Source: JAGOBP01 sp046328575 (lineage in GTDB: Bacteria > Chloroflexota > Anaerolineae > Fen-1058). From it: 64,000 nucleotides of DNA. This document shows positions 18,245 to 27,321 of this stretch, piece by piece. Within the stretch, counting starts at the first letter, position 1, and every line of letters begins with the position of its first letter. The translations under genes were made by a program, and so were the position numbers. The DNA lies in the NCBI GenBank assembly GCA_046328575.1, contig JAXLWI010000011.1, positions 1-64,000 of the forward strand, in the 5' to 3' direction. The notes beneath the pieces were generated by a model that ran no database searches, was not told where the DNA came from, and worked only from the letters and a program-made list of their open reading frames with translations.

Positions 18245-19558
18245 ATGACGACGACACCACTTCGCCCGGATGTAGCTCACCGCGCAACATTAGGCCGCTG
18301 GCTGCGCATCCAATCAGGCGCCATCAGCGCCGCCTGGCTCGCCTCGATACAAACACGCCGCTCGTATACAGGCGAAGGTGACGCCTCCGCTATTGCCGAA
18401 GGCACTTATTTTCAGTTGTACGACAGCTTGGCTGTGGCCCTTGAAACTGGCCGTTATGCAGCGCTTGACGATAGCATTGCGCTGCTTACCGAGACCGGCT
18501 ATGAACAAGGGTATCAACTTAACGATTTGTTGGTGATACTGTCTTCGCTCAAGACCGAGATCTGGCAGGCGATCATGACCGCCTATCCAGCCGATGAAGC
18601 GCTGATGCATTTGCGTTCGCTGGACGCGCTGTTCCAGACCGCGCTTGTTTATCAGGCGCGCGTGTTCGCCGAGCTGACGCAGCGGGTACTGGCGGTCGAA
18701 TTAACGCGCACGCGCGAACAATTGGAGAAACTCGATCAAACTAAGAGTCGCTTTATCAGCATCGCCGCGCATGAGTTAAAAACGCCACTCACCTTGATTC
18801 AGGGCTATTCGGATATGCTGAATCGTGAGTTGGGTGGCTCGGTGAGCGAGCCGATTTATCAGGCGTTGCAAGGTCTATCGGCGGGCGCGCGCCGCCTGCT
18901 GGCGACCGTTAACGATATGATCGCCGTGTCGCTGATCGACGCCCAGTCGCTGCAGTTGAACTATCAGTTGGTATCGCTGCCGCATATCCTGCAAATCGTT
19001 CTCAACGACCTGCGCGCCAACCTCGATGAGCGCACACTGTACTTCAAGATGAAGGCCATTCCGCCTGAACTGCGCTCGTTCTACGGTGATCCGCAGCGGT
19101 TGTATCAAGTCTTCGATTACGTAATCGGCAACGCGGTTAAATATACACCCGATGGTGGCTCCATCACGATTTCGCTACATTTGCTCGACGCGCCGCAGGA
19201 TGCCGATCGGTTTGTGGAAGTCCGCATTGCTGACTCTGGCATCGGTATTGCGCCGGAAGATCTGGTGCACATCTTCGAGAAGTTTTACAGCAAGACGGAC
19301 ATTGCCCGCCATTCCAGCAGTCGTACCAAGTTCAAGGGCGGCGGCACTGGCCTCGGCCTGTCGGTAGTTAAGGGCATTGTCGAAGGGCATGGCGGGCGCA
19401 TCATCATCGAAAGCCCCGGTTACGACGAAGAGAAACTACCGGGTACGACCGTCCGCATCTTTTTGCCGGTCCGCTACGATCCACCGCCCGATACAGGCCG
19501 CGAACGGTTGGGCCTCACGAGTGATACTCTTGCCCCCAGGCATTTTGGCACGACGTAA
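18245..19558 (+). CDS. soluble histidine kinase with RsbR-like N-terminal domain
   Basis: 437 residues from ATG 18245; an upstream in-frame TTG at 18215 is possible, and neither has a clear ribosome site. No membrane segment. The N-terminal 170 residues are helical and resemble RsbRD/globin-type sensor modules (LGRWLRIQSGAISAAW, LLVILSSLKTEIW). Then a HisKA domain with the H box FISIAAHELKTPLTL, N box DYVIGNAVKYTPDGG, G1 ADSGIGIAPED and G2 GTGLGLSVVKGIVEGHGG. It is an orphan kinase: no response regulator is adjacent. Confidence 0.92.
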   Translation: MTTTPLRPDVAHRATLGRWLRIQSGAISAAWLASIQTRRSYTGEGDASAIAEGTYFQLYDSLAVALETGRYAALDDSIALLTETGYEQGYQLNDLLVILSSLKTEIWQAIMTAYPADEALMHLRSLDALFQTALVYQARVFAELTQRVLAVELTRTREQLEKLDQTKSRFISIAAHELKTPLTLIQGYSDMLNRELGGSVSEPIYQALQGLSAGARRLLATVNDMIAVSLIDAQSLQLNYQLVSLPHILQIVLNDLRANLDERTLYFKMKAIPPELRSFYGDPQRLYQVFDYVIGNAVKYTPDGGSITISLHLLDAPQDADRFVEVRIADSGIGIAPEDLVHIFEKFYSKTDIARHSSSRTKFKGGGTGLGLSVVKGIVEGHGGRIIIESPGYDEEKLPGTTVRIFLPVRYDPPPDTGRERLGLTSDTLAPRHFGTT

Positions 19559-19589
19559 GCCGTGCCCTGACCATTTCAACTGCCACGTT

Positions 19590-19604
19590 TTTGTTTGGTA
19601 TAAT
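19590..19604 (+). promoter_or_regulatory. extended -10 promoter
   Basis: TATAAT at 19599-19604 preceded by TGG gives an extended -10; there is no good -35. It lies 32 bases upstream of the small gene at 19636. Confidence 0.6.
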
Positions 19605-19635
19605 CCGCTTGAATCTGCACCCACTGGAGGCTGCG

Positions 19636-19872
19636 ATGATCAATTTATTTGATGCTGGCTCCGGCGCGCGCGTCGGCCGCATTACCGAAAAACAGTTACA
19701 GGCTTTGATCGACTGGATGGAAGAAGAGAACAGCGAAGATCGCGAGTACTATCTTACATCCGAAGATTGCGAGTTGATGGAAGAGCAGGGTGTTGATCCA
19801 ACATTGGTTGAAGCCCTGCGCAGTGCGCTCAAAGGGCGCGAAGACATGGATCTGCGGTACGCGGCCGAATAG
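19636..19872 (+). CDS. small acidic conserved protein
   Basis: 78 residues, ATG at 19636 with GGAGG 6-7 bases upstream and its own extended -10 promoter. The sequence (begins MINLFDAGSGARVGRITEKQ, continues with EEENSEDREYYLT) is strongly acidic, without Cys motifs or membrane segments. I recall similar small proteins of unknown function in Chloroflexota and cyanobacteria, but assign no role. The next gene begins 11 bases after the stop. Confidence 0.8.
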   Translation: MINLFDAGSGARVGRITEKQLQALIDWMEEENSEDREYYLTSEDCELMEEQGVDPTLVEALRSALKGREDMDLRYAAE

Positions 19873-19883
19873 GCCTTAGCCAC

Positions 19884-21479
19884 ATGCCGTTACTCAACAC
19901 CAGCATCACCGATGTCGTCGTGTTTTCCGATCGGGCGCGAGTGACCCGACGTGGATCGCTCGCGCTTGAAGCGGGCGTACACTCAATCGAGATTGCGAAC
20001 CTGCCGCTGGCGCTCCAACCCGATTCGGTTCGCGCGGCTGGGGGTGGCACAGCGCGTGCTGCGCTCTTGGGCGTGGAAGTGAAACGCGTTTTCTTTGCCG
20101 AGACGCCCGCGGCTGAGATTCAGGCACTTGAGCGGCAGATCGAAGAGTTGACGGCGCAGGATAAAGCGCTGGCCGATCAGGCCGAGGCTGCCACCGTACG
20201 TGCGGGCTTTGCGCGCGGACTCTCCGACAAAGCTACGGAGCAATTGGCTCGCGGACTGGCCTTGGGGCGCGCTGAGATCGATCGGGGTGCGGTGCTGATC
20301 GACTTCGTGCAGCAGCAGTTGGCGCAGGCTCAATCGGCCTTGCGCGATCTCGCACTCCAACGTCAAATCCTGCAGCGCCAACTGGCAAAACTCAACAACG
20401 ACTTGCAGAGTAAGCGCTCCGCGCAGCCACGCGAACGGTATTCGGCTTTTGTCGAAGTGGAAATAGCGCAGGCTGGTGAACTGGCCATCGAGTTGACGTA
20501 CATGGTCACGCAAGCGCATTGGGCCGCGCTGTATGATCTGCGTTTCGATGAAGCTGGTGCGGCGACTCTGCAGGTGAACTATCTGGGACAAGTCACTCAA
20601 TCGACGGGCGAAGACTGGCCGAATGTGACGCTGACCCTCTCGACGGCGCGGCCTGCGTTAGCCACCATCAAGCCTGAGTTGAAGCCGTGGTACATTCAAG
20701 AAGTCCCGCCACCGCCCATCATGCCACAGGCGCGCGCCAAAGGCGGGATGGTGTTTGCCGCTGCGCCGGCACCAGCTGCGCAAACCGATTTATTGGTGGG
20801 CGCATTGCCTGACGCCGAACCTTTTCAAGAGATGGCAGCGCCAAGTGCTTCGGTGGAGGGTAATGGCGCAACAGTGACGTTTAAGTTGGCGCAAGTTGTT
20901 TCGGTGCCCAGCGACAATTCGCCACACAAGGTCAACATCGCCGCGATTAGTCTGTCGCCCAAACTCGATTATCTGAGCGTGCCCAAGTTGGCCGAAGCGG
21001 CGTACCGGCGGGCCACGATTACCAATCAGAGTAAGTATCTGCTACTGCCGGGACAAGCCAACTTGTTTGTCGATGGGGATTTCATCGGTACATTGTCGCT
21101 TGAGCGCGTTGCGCCGAATGAAGAATTCGATCTCGCGTTAGGCGTTGATGATCGTGTAGTCGTGACGCGCGATCTGAAGGCGCGCGAAGTCGATAAGAAA
21201 ATCATCGGCGACCGCCGCCGCATTCGAGTGGCGTACGAAATTGAAGTGAGCAACTTAAGCGAACGCCCGATCGATCTGGAGGTGCGCGATCAACTGCCGG
21301 TCAGCCGTCACGAGCAGATCAAAGTGAAATTAGAAGGGACCGATCCCAAACCGATCGAGCAAACGGAACTAAACGAACTCGTCTGGAAGTTGTCACTAGC
21401 GGCTAAGACCCAACAAATTTGCCGCTTCGACTTCACCATCGAACATCCGGCGGCCATGCAAGTGATGGGCCTGCCATAA
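19884..21479 (+). CDS. DUF4139/DUF4140 (MuiA-like) protein
   Basis: 531 residues. The N-terminal DUF4140 block (SITDVVVFSDRARVTRRG) is followed by a coiled-coil stretch (about 80-175, rich in Glu, Gln, Leu) and a C-terminal DUF4139 domain (VEIAQAGELAIELTYMVTQA, WPNVTLTLSTARPA, ending FDFTIEHPA). This is the mucoidy inhibitor A family of beta-sandwich proteins of unknown biochemical role. No signal peptide is apparent. The ribosome site is weak and the start is taken as the first ATG. Confidence 0.87.
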   Translation: MPLLNTSITDVVVFSDRARVTRRGSLALEAGVHSIEIANLPLALQPDSVRAAGGGTARAALLGVEVKRVFFAETPAAEIQALERQIEELTAQDKALADQAEAATVRAGFARGLSDKATEQLARGLALGRAEIDRGAVLIDFVQQQLAQAQSALRDLALQRQILQRQLAKLNNDLQSKRSAQPRERYSAFVEVEIAQAGELAIELTYMVTQAHWAALYDLRFDEAGAATLQVNYLGQVTQSTGEDWPNVTLTLSTARPALATIKPELKPWYIQEVPPPPIMPQARAKGGMVFAAAPAPAAQTDLLVGALPDAEPFQEMAAPSASVEGNGATVTFKLAQVVSVPSDNSPHKVNIAAISLSPKLDYLSVPKLAEAAYRRATITNQSKYLLLPGQANLFVDGDFIGTLSLERVAPNEEFDLALGVDDRVVVTRDLKAREVDKKIIGDRRRIRVAYEIEVSNLSERPIDLEVRDQLPVSRHEQIKVKLEGTDPKPIEQTELNELVWKLSLAAKTQQICRFDFTIEHPAAMQVMGLP

Positions 21480-21497
21480 AGATAGAGGGTTAGCACT

Positions 21498-22838
21498 ATT
21501 AGCAAGACACGCGAAGCAATCTCAACTGAAGCGCCGCGTCTGCGGGCGTTTATGATCGGCGTGGACGTGCGCGGCGCAAACGGTCTGCTGCCGCTGGAAG
21601 ATTCGCTGGAAGAGTTGCGGGCGCTGGCCGACACCGCCGGGTTGGAAATCGTCGGGGAGATGACACAGCGACTCGATCACGTTGAGCCGTCGACGTTTAT
21701 CGGCAAAGGCAAAGTCGACGAACTCAAGGCGTGGCATTCCGAACTGGATTTCGAAGTGGTGTTGTTTGACGACGAACTCTCGCCGCGCCATCAACGCAAT
21801 CTCGAAAAGGAACTGGGCGAAGACGTGCGTGTGCTCGATCGGACCGCGCTGATTCTCGACATCTTCGCTCAACATGCGCACACGCGCGAAGGCGCGCTGC
21901 AAGTCGAACTGGCGCAATATGAATATCGGCTGCCGCGCCTGACGCGGCAATGGACGCATTTAGTGCGGCAGGCGGGCGGCGGGGCAGGTCGATCGGGGAC
22001 AGCGGGCGTGGGTTTGCGCGGCCCCGGTGAAACGCAGTTGGAAGTCGATCGCCGCCAGATCCGATCGCGCATCACGTTCCTCAAGACCGAACTTGAGGGC
22101 GTGCGCCAGCATCGCCAACAGCATCGCGCACAACGGCGACGGGCGCAAGTGCCGGTCGTATCGATCGTTGGTTACACCAATGCCGGTAAGTCGTCGCTGC
22201 TCAACGCGTTGGTCGATGCCGCAGGCGCCAAGCAAACCGCGCCTGTGTTGGCCGAAGATAAGTTGTTCGCCACGCTCGATCCGACGACGCGGCGCGTGCG
22301 ACTGCCATCGGGCAAAAATGCGTTGTTTACGGATACGGTGGGCTTCATTCAGAAACTACCGACGGAATTAGTTGCGGCGTTTCGGGCGACGCTGGAAGAA
22401 ATCACCGAGGCCGATCTGCTGCTGCACGTCGTGGACATCACGCATCCCAATGCGATCGAACAAGCCAAATCAGTGGAGCGCACGCTGGCGGATCTGGAGA
22501 TCACGGATATCCCGATCGTCGTCGCGCTCAACAAGATCGATCGGTTGGAAGATGATCAACGCGACGAGGTGCTGTCGGCTGATTTTCCGCACAGCGTGCC
22601 AATCTCGGCGTTGACGCAACTCAATCTTGATCGGCTGTTGGCGCGAGTCGAACATGAGTTGTATGAGAGCCTGACTCCCGTGCAGGTGCGCTTGCCATAT
22701 CGCCGCTCCGATTTGGCGGCGCTGTTTCACGACAACGGCCGCGTCGACGCCGAGGAATTCGGCGAGAATATGATCACACTGCGCGGTCGGCTGCCCGCTC
22801 GTTATCTGGCGGCGTTTCGGCCATTTCTAGTGAAGTAA
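21498..22838 (+). CDS. hflX: GTPase HflX, probably starting at a rare ATT codon
   Basis: Ribosome-associated GTPase that splits stalled or hibernating ribosomes. The HflX N-terminal domain is followed by the Gly-rich linker GRSGTAGVGLRGPGETQLE and the G domain: G1 GYTNAGKSS, G3 DTVGFIQKLP, G4 NKID. The first canonical start is ATG 21552 (428 residues), but it lacks a ribosome site and cuts into the family N terminus. The frame is open from 21486 and reads TISKTREAISTEAPRLRAF, which looks coding. An AGAGGG box (21484-21489) lies 8 bases before ATT 21498, so I give that as the likelier start (446 residues). Confidence 0.9.
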   Translation: MSKTREAISTEAPRLRAFMIGVDVRGANGLLPLEDSLEELRALADTAGLEIVGEMTQRLDHVEPSTFIGKGKVDELKAWHSELDFEVVLFDDELSPRHQRNLEKELGEDVRVLDRTALILDIFAQHAHTREGALQVELAQYEYRLPRLTRQWTHLVRQAGGGAGRSGTAGVGLRGPGETQLEVDRRQIRSRITFLKTELEGVRQHRQQHRAQRRRAQVPVVSIVGYTNAGKSSLLNALVDAAGAKQTAPVLAEDKLFATLDPTTRRVRLPSGKNALFTDTVGFIQKLPTELVAAFRATLEEITEADLLLHVVDITHPNAIEQAKSVERTLADLEITDIPIVVALNKIDRLEDDQRDEVLSADFPHSVPISALTQLNLDRLLARVEHELYESLTPVQVRLPYRRSDLAALFHDNGRVDAEEFGENMITLRGRLPARYLAAFRPFLVK

Positions 22839-22858
22839 GCGCGAAAGGTTCCCTACGC

Positions 22859-23086
22859 ATGGATAAGATCGACCGCTGGTTTTCGAGGCTGCTGGATCGC
22901 ATTTCTGATTACGTTGCTGCTCATCGCGGTGTGCCGATTCTGTTGGCGTTGGGACTGGTCGTGCTGAATTACATCCTACGCGTGATACCCGGCGAACAAC
23001 TCGGCTTCGTGGAAGGCACCGATTTGCTGCTGCATCTGGCGGTGCTGATCGGTTTATTGGGCGTGCTGCTGGGCGACGCGTTGTAA
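22859..23086 (+). CDS. small hypothetical membrane protein
   Basis: 75 residues, ATG with AAAGG about 10 bases upstream, 20 bases after hflX. Two predicted membrane helices (about 26-44 and 57-73) follow a basic amphipathic N terminus (MDKIDRWFSRLLDRI). No family recognised. It ends just before a strong terminator, supporting it as the last gene of the hflX transcript. Confidence 0.65.
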   Translation: MDKIDRWFSRLLDRISDYVAAHRGVPILLALGLVVLNYILRVIPGEQLGFVEGTDLLLHLAVLIGLLGVLLGDAL

Positions 23087-23109
23087 GCCGTTGGGGGGCT
23101 AGAAGATCG

Positions 23110-23143
23110 ATCGGGTTGGAGCGAAAACTCCAGCCCGATTTTT
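23110..23143 (+). terminator. rho-independent terminator
   Basis: Stem ATCGGGTTGGAG/CTCCAGCCCGAT (12 bp with one G-T pair), loop CGAAAA, then TTTT. It closes the hflX transcript and also faces the convergent lipoprotein gene. Confidence 0.88.
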
Positions 23144-23144
23144 G

Positions 23145-24545
23145 TTACGGCAGGTTCTGGTAGATGCGAATGTGGCCGCCATTCGATGTCGCAATGATGG
23201 CAATATCAATTGGTTGACCGTCTGGTCTGATGGGTGGATAGGGCACAGAAGGCGGACAGTGGACCGGTCGCATGGGCATACCTTGTTGGACAACGGGCAC
23301 GGAGGCCGGTGCGGGAGGTGGTGCGGAGCCTGAGGGTTGAATTGCCGCTGCTCCCGTAAACGTATCGACCTGATAGTTGCCAGTGGTTGTGGCTTGCGAC
23401 GTGCTCGTCAGCGGCAGCGTTTCACCTGGAGCGCCATTAAGGGTCTGAAGAAACAACTCGCTAATGTTGGGAACCTCGGCGAGGAAGTTGCGCGCGGTGG
23501 AATCAAACACAAAATACTGAGAGGTGACCGCGGCTTTCAATTCGACGGGGCCAGCCGAACGAACATCGCCCATGTTAAACGTCAGCTGGCTGCGCAATCG
23601 ATGATGGAAATCGGGCAGGTCGCGGTCATCAACTCGAATAATGTATGGCTTGCCGGCGATGAACGTGCCACAGACCGGCGTACCGAGCGTGCCAGATGTC
23701 GGGAACTGGACATCGATAGTGCTCTTGTCCGTTTTGGCGGTGATGGCGAATGAATCGTTTCGGAGCATTTCGACTGTGATGTTACTGGCGTTAGTGGTGG
23801 TAAATGTATTTCGGCCCGGTGCGAGGCTGCCCACAAAAAGGATGTTCCCGCCAGTATTCGGATCGATGCCCGTCGTCGCGGTTACATTAACGTGCCAGGC
23901 CGTGATCTCGATCGGTCCGTTGTCGGCGTGCAGTTTTAACTGTTGACGGGCGCCATCCACCACAATGCTCCGGTCTTTGCCACTCACTGTCAGATCGAGT
24001 GACTGGGTGGTGCCACGGGCGTCAATCGAACCATCCTGTGCAGTCGCTGTGACTTGTCCAACGCTCCCCGCGAGGTGAACATTGCCGCCGATTGCAGTGA
24101 TGTTCAGCGCTACGTTTGGACGCACATAGACGTGCGTGTTCATACGAGCCGTTACGCCTTCACCGGGACCGATACTGATGTATTCGACTTTGGTGTCTTG
24201 ATTGAATTCGACAGTTTTGGAGATTAATTTGGCTTCGGTGACGTTGTCGCCCAGCATCACACCATCGGCCACTACGAGCACATTGTTTGAGTCGTCCAGC
24301 CTGTCGGAACCGGTCGCGATAACGGTTAAGTCGCCTTGTCTGACTGTAACTACGACCAACGTGGGTGTGAAAACGTTAGTTGCTTCAGAGTAGCCGTGTA
24401 CTTCGACGGTTGGCCCTTGACTCTCGGTGTTTGAGGCGGCAATACCTTTGTCCGAGGCAGCACAGTTATTGCAAATTGAATCACACCCAGCTAGCAGCAT
24501 CGCCGCCACTAAGATAAGCCACTTTGGACCAAGCCCAACGAGCAT
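23145..24545 (-). CDS. lipoprotein with DUF4097-like beta-helix repeats
   Basis: 466 residues from ATG 24545 with a GGGAG site. Lipobox MLLAGC places the lipidated Cys at residue 21; four cysteines cluster there. The middle of the protein (about 100-290) has short repeated strands ending in Gly-Asn or Asp-Gly (TAIGGNVHLAGSVGQVTATA, TAQDGSIDARG, HADNGPIEITA) typical of DUF4097 putative adhesin proteins. The C-terminal 150 residues are unique, with a proline-rich tail. It is exported to the outer face of the membrane; the function is unknown. The neighbouring lipoprotein at 24738 is a shorter relative. Confidence 0.8.
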   Translation of the reverse strand: MLVGLGPKWLILVAAMLLAGCDSICNNCAASDKGIAASNTESQGPTVEVHGYSEATNVFTPTLVVVTVRQGDLTVIATGSDRLDDSNNVLVVADGVMLGDNVTEAKLISKTVEFNQDTKVEYISIGPGEGVTARMNTHVYVRPNVALNITAIGGNVHLAGSVGQVTATAQDGSIDARGTTQSLDLTVSGKDRSIVVDGARQQLKLHADNGPIEITAWHVNVTATTGIDPNTGGNILFVGSLAPGRNTFTTTNASNITVEMLRNDSFAITAKTDKSTIDVQFPTSGTLGTPVCGTFIAGKPYIIRVDDRDLPDFHHRLRSQLTFNMGDVRSAGPVELKAAVTSQYFVFDSTARNFLAEVPNISELFLQTLNGAPGETLPLTSTSQATTTGNYQVDTFTGAAAIQPSGSAPPPAPASVPVVQQGMPMRPVHCPPSVPYPPIRPDGQPIDIAIIATSNGGHIRIYQNLP

Positions 24546-24680
24546 GTTGCTCCCAGCGCCCCGCTAGTTGGGGTCTAGTGTGCAACATTTCGCACGATTT
24601 GTCTATACGGGAAACTACCTAGTTGGCTACCGGTTAGCCTACGCTTTGGTTTGAATTTGGTTTCAAGCGATCGAAACACT

Positions 24681-24715
24681 AACCGGGCAGCCCATCAGTA
24701 GTGGACTGCCCGGTT
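24681..24715 (-). terminator. hairpin downstream of DUF4097 lipoprotein
   Basis: Stem AACCGGGCAG/CTGCCCGGTT extended past one mismatch, 22 bases downstream (minus strand) of the stop at 24738. Confidence 0.65.
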
Positions 24716-24737
24716 GAAAGTTCGCCCAGATAGGGGT

Positions 24738-25628
24738 TTAGCGGCTCTTGTGTAGTTCGATACCGCCATTGCTAGCGTGCAAGCCGAGCGTCGTCTGACC
24801 ACCACCGCCGACTGTACCGCGCAGGCGTGTATCGCTGGCGTCGGTGGTCGTCACGGCGAAGTCGGTGCTGATCTTGGCGTTGCTCGTGTCGGCATCTACC
24901 GTGAAGGCTGCGGTTGAGGGCAGGGTGACTACGATGCCGGCATTGCTAGTGCGCAGTTCGTGAGAACCAGCCGACAGTGAGCCCGTGAACCGAATCTGAC
25001 CGTTTGAGGTGCGCGCATTCACCAGAACATCATCGGACGTAATATCGATCCCGCCGTTGCTGGTTTCCAGATCGAGCCGGCCCGTACCGCCATCGACTGT
25101 GATCTGACCGTTGCTGGTCTGCAGATTCAACTGGCCGACCGCGCCCTTGACGTCGATCTTGCCGTTCGACGTTTCGGCGTACATATCGCCGATCGGGCCG
25201 GACGTGATGATGGCGCCATTGCTCGTGCGCAGTTCCAGCACCGTGCCATTGGGGACTGTCAACTTGGCCGAGGCGCCACTGTTGCCGATGTCGACGCGCT
25301 TGTCGGTGCGACGCGCCGTGATGCGGATCGCGCCGCCGTCGTCGGTCATGGTGACTTCGACGTTCTTCAGATCGTCCTGCGCTCCCGATTGGCTGTTGCC
25401 GCCCCCGCGTTTGGTCACTTTCACATCGACGCCGGGATTGCTGCCGGTGATGATGTCGATGCCGCCGTTGAACATCTCCACGATGACGCGCGGGGTGCCA
25501 TCGGTGCTGAAGGTCTTCGAAACGACTTCTTCGGCGGTGAACAAATTGATACTGAAGTTGGCTCCGCACGCCGAGAGGATCAAGGTGGCAATGATGAGAC
25601 TGCTAAAGACGACTAACTTGCGAGACAT
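24738..25628 (-). CDS. DUF4097 family lipoprotein
   Basis: 296 residues. Start ATG 25628 has AAGGAGCGC; the longer reading is rejected. Lipobox LILSACG (Cys about residue 20). From about residue 120 eight copies of a strand-turn unit centred on TSN-G (RTSNGAI, ETSNGKI, QTSNGQI, ETSNGGI, RTSNGQI, RTSNAGI, DTSNAKI, HASNGGI) recur every 17-30 residues, as expected for a right-handed beta-helix with an Asn ladder. It is a surface lipoprotein of unknown role. Strong similarity of pattern to the gene at 23145 indicates duplication. Confidence 0.9.
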   Translation of the reverse strand: MSRKLVVFSSLIIATLILSACGANFSINLFTAEEVVSKTFSTDGTPRVIVEMFNGGIDIITGSNPGVDVKVTKRGGGNSQSGAQDDLKNVEVTMTDDGGAIRITARRTDKRVDIGNSGASAKLTVPNGTVLELRTSNGAIITSGPIGDMYAETSNGKIDVKGAVGQLNLQTSNGQITVDGGTGRLDLETSNGGIDITSDDVLVNARTSNGQIRFTGSLSAGSHELRTSNAGIVVTLPSTAAFTVDADTSNAKISTDFAVTTTDASDTRLRGTVGGGGQTTLGLHASNGGIELHKSR

Positions 25629-25728
25629 GCTGCGCTCCTTGGTGATTGATATCGTCCTCAGTTTACGCGGATCGAGAATGATGAGCAACCGACTTAAGGC
25701 GGAAATTGCGTTAGGGCGATAGATTGGT

Positions 25729-26766
25729 TCAGGTTTTAGCCTCGCTGTCGACTGCGGCCTCACGCGCCGATCGGCCAAACGTCTCCAATTGATCGCGCAC
25801 CTTGTCTACCGCCGTGTAAGGTGCGTAAATCCGTCGCGTCGTGCTGATGTCGGCATGGCCCAAATAGGCTTGTAGCACATCCAAATCCATGCCTTCGTGT
25901 AACAACTGCTGCGCTCGAAAGTGCCGGAAGGCATGCGGCGACGTGCCTTTGAATAAGCCCAGATCAATCGCCGCTTTCTTTACCACCGCCCACAACGTCC
26001 CACGTCCCAGTGACTTGCCCAGGTCACGTCCGTGCGAGATGAACAGCCCCGGATACGAATCTTCGCGTTCGCGGCAGTACGCGGCGATGGCGCGCTGCGC
26101 ATCCGCCGTCAGCAGCATCATGCGGTCTTTGTTGCCTTTGCCTGTGATGCGCACCTCGGATTTGCGGCCATCCAACACCATCTCGCGCGTCAACGAAGCG
26201 ACTTCGCTTACGCGGCCAGCCGATGCGTATAACGTGTGCACGATCGCCCGTGCGCGCAGAATCTCTAAGCGCTTGCGGCGGCCGTTTTTTTCGTCGAGCG
26301 CGGGCAGGGGGATCGAGTCGTAGTAGGTGACGATCCGCGGGATGCCGGGATCGGGTTCGCGGCCGGCCTTGGCGGTTCGACGTGTCCCCCTAGCAGCCTT
26401 TAGGCGATTGACGGCCTTGCCGACTTGAAAACCCGCTGGCAGATGATCGTTCGCGTCCAGCCAGATCAAAAAGCGTTTGACGGCTGCGAGATAATTGTCG
26501 CGCGTTGGCTCGGCGTAGCGTTGTTTGGTCAGCCATTCGTGGTATTTCAGCAGCACATCGTCGCGCAAGTTGGCTACGGCGAATTTTGGGGCAGGGGCTT
26601 TGTCGGCTACCATGTACTTGGTCGTGGCGATGAATTCCGCCAACTTCCCCAGCCCATAACGGTATGCCTCCGCCGTTTTGGGGCTGGACGCGATGGTGTT
26701 GAGAAAGACGGTCGCATGTTCCAAATCGGCGGCGGTGATGGGCGTCGAATCGACTTTACTTGGCAT
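25729..26766 (-). CDS. tyrosine recombinase/integrase
   Basis: 345 residues. N-terminal SAM-like core-binding domain (about 10-115), then the catalytic domain with Arg in SAGRVSEVASL, Lys in GKGNKDRM, HxxR in SPHAFRHFRAQ, His in LGHADISTT and nucleophile Tyr in RRIYAPY. All catalytic residues are intact. It is longer than XerC/XerD and has a charged linker (KAARGTRRTAKAGREPDP). No other mobile-element gene, direct-repeat boundary or tRNA lies alongside, so it may be a chromosomal recombinase or a relic of an integrated element. It has its own good promoter at 26805. Confidence 0.93.
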   Translation of the reverse strand: MPSKVDSTPITAADLEHATVFLNTIASSPKTAEAYRYGLGKLAEFIATTKYMVADKAPAPKFAVANLRDDVLLKYHEWLTKQRYAEPTRDNYLAAVKRFLIWLDANDHLPAGFQVGKAVNRLKAARGTRRTAKAGREPDPGIPRIVTYYDSIPLPALDEKNGRRKRLEILRARAIVHTLYASAGRVSEVASLTREMVLDGRKSEVRITGKGNKDRMMLLTADAQRAIAAYCREREDSYPGLFISHGRDLGKSLGRGTLWAVVKKAAIDLGLFKGTSPHAFRHFRAQQLLHEGMDLDVLQAYLGHADISTTRRIYAPYTAVDKVRDQLETFGRSAREAAVDSEAKT

Positions 26767-26804
26767 ATTTTTCCCTGGTATATTATTGAACTAAATGTAC
26801 GTTG

Positions 26805-26833
26805 AGTTTAATTCATATCGAGACACTTGTCAA
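26805..26833 (-). promoter_or_regulatory. sigma70-type promoter of the integrase
   Basis: Minus strand TTGACA (26828-26833), 17-base spacer, TAAACT (26805-26810). Transcription would start about 30 bases before the ATG at 26766. Confidence 0.72.
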
Positions 26834-27256
26834 GAGGTTGGTGCGCGATTTACACCGTAACTGTGCTTCAGGCCAAGATTTCCAGTCGAATTCGCGCTTG
26901 ATTCTGGTCGCAATTCAACGAATCCGTTTCGTGCGCCTACTTGAGCGACCGTCCGGTGCCTTTACAATGAATCCGCCTCGTCAAGCCATAAACCATTACA
27001 CGCCACCCAATTAGCCGATATTGTGCGGTACAAGTCTGGCTGCATCCAGCTAGACCGATTTGCCTGTCGTTTTTGCTGCATTCGGTGCCCATGCCTATCA
27101 AGTCATCGCCGCTTGGCTACAATACACCTTCGGGACTTTCACTTGACCTTCACTGTCTTGCGATTTCGCTGGAAACATAGGATAATCGGGCCAAGACGCC
27201 AAGCCCTGAACAAACCAAGTCGCCACCGATGACCGATCGAGGCGACCAAAATCAGG

Positions 27257-27285
27257 TTGCCTAATTAGAACATTAGTGCTATCAT
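27257..27285 (+). promoter_or_regulatory. sigma70-type promoter of the DinB operon
   Basis: TTGCCT (27257-27262), 17-base spacer, TATCAT (27280-27285), 36 bases upstream of the ATG at 27322. Confidence 0.68.
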
Positions 27286-27321
27286 TCAATCTACACCTAA
27301 AACGGATATCCATCAACTACC

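Larger units (their letters stand above)
26767..27321. other. 555-bp intergenic region between integrase and DinB operon
   Basis: Contains two divergent promoters (26805-26833 minus, 27257-27285 plus). The 420 bp between them is AT-richer, with short frames on the plus strand (26802-27014, 27023-27232) that are rich in Arg, Cys and His, lack ribosome sites and match no family. I see no gene or RNA there. An imperfect dyad around 26785-26815 (GAACTAAA and TTTAATTC arms) overlaps the integrase -10. Confidence 0.45.

Noticed and set aside
26802..27232. Two short plus-strand frames in the integrase-dinB gap
   Set aside because: No ribosome sites, atypical composition, overlap with the integrase promoter, no recognisable family.
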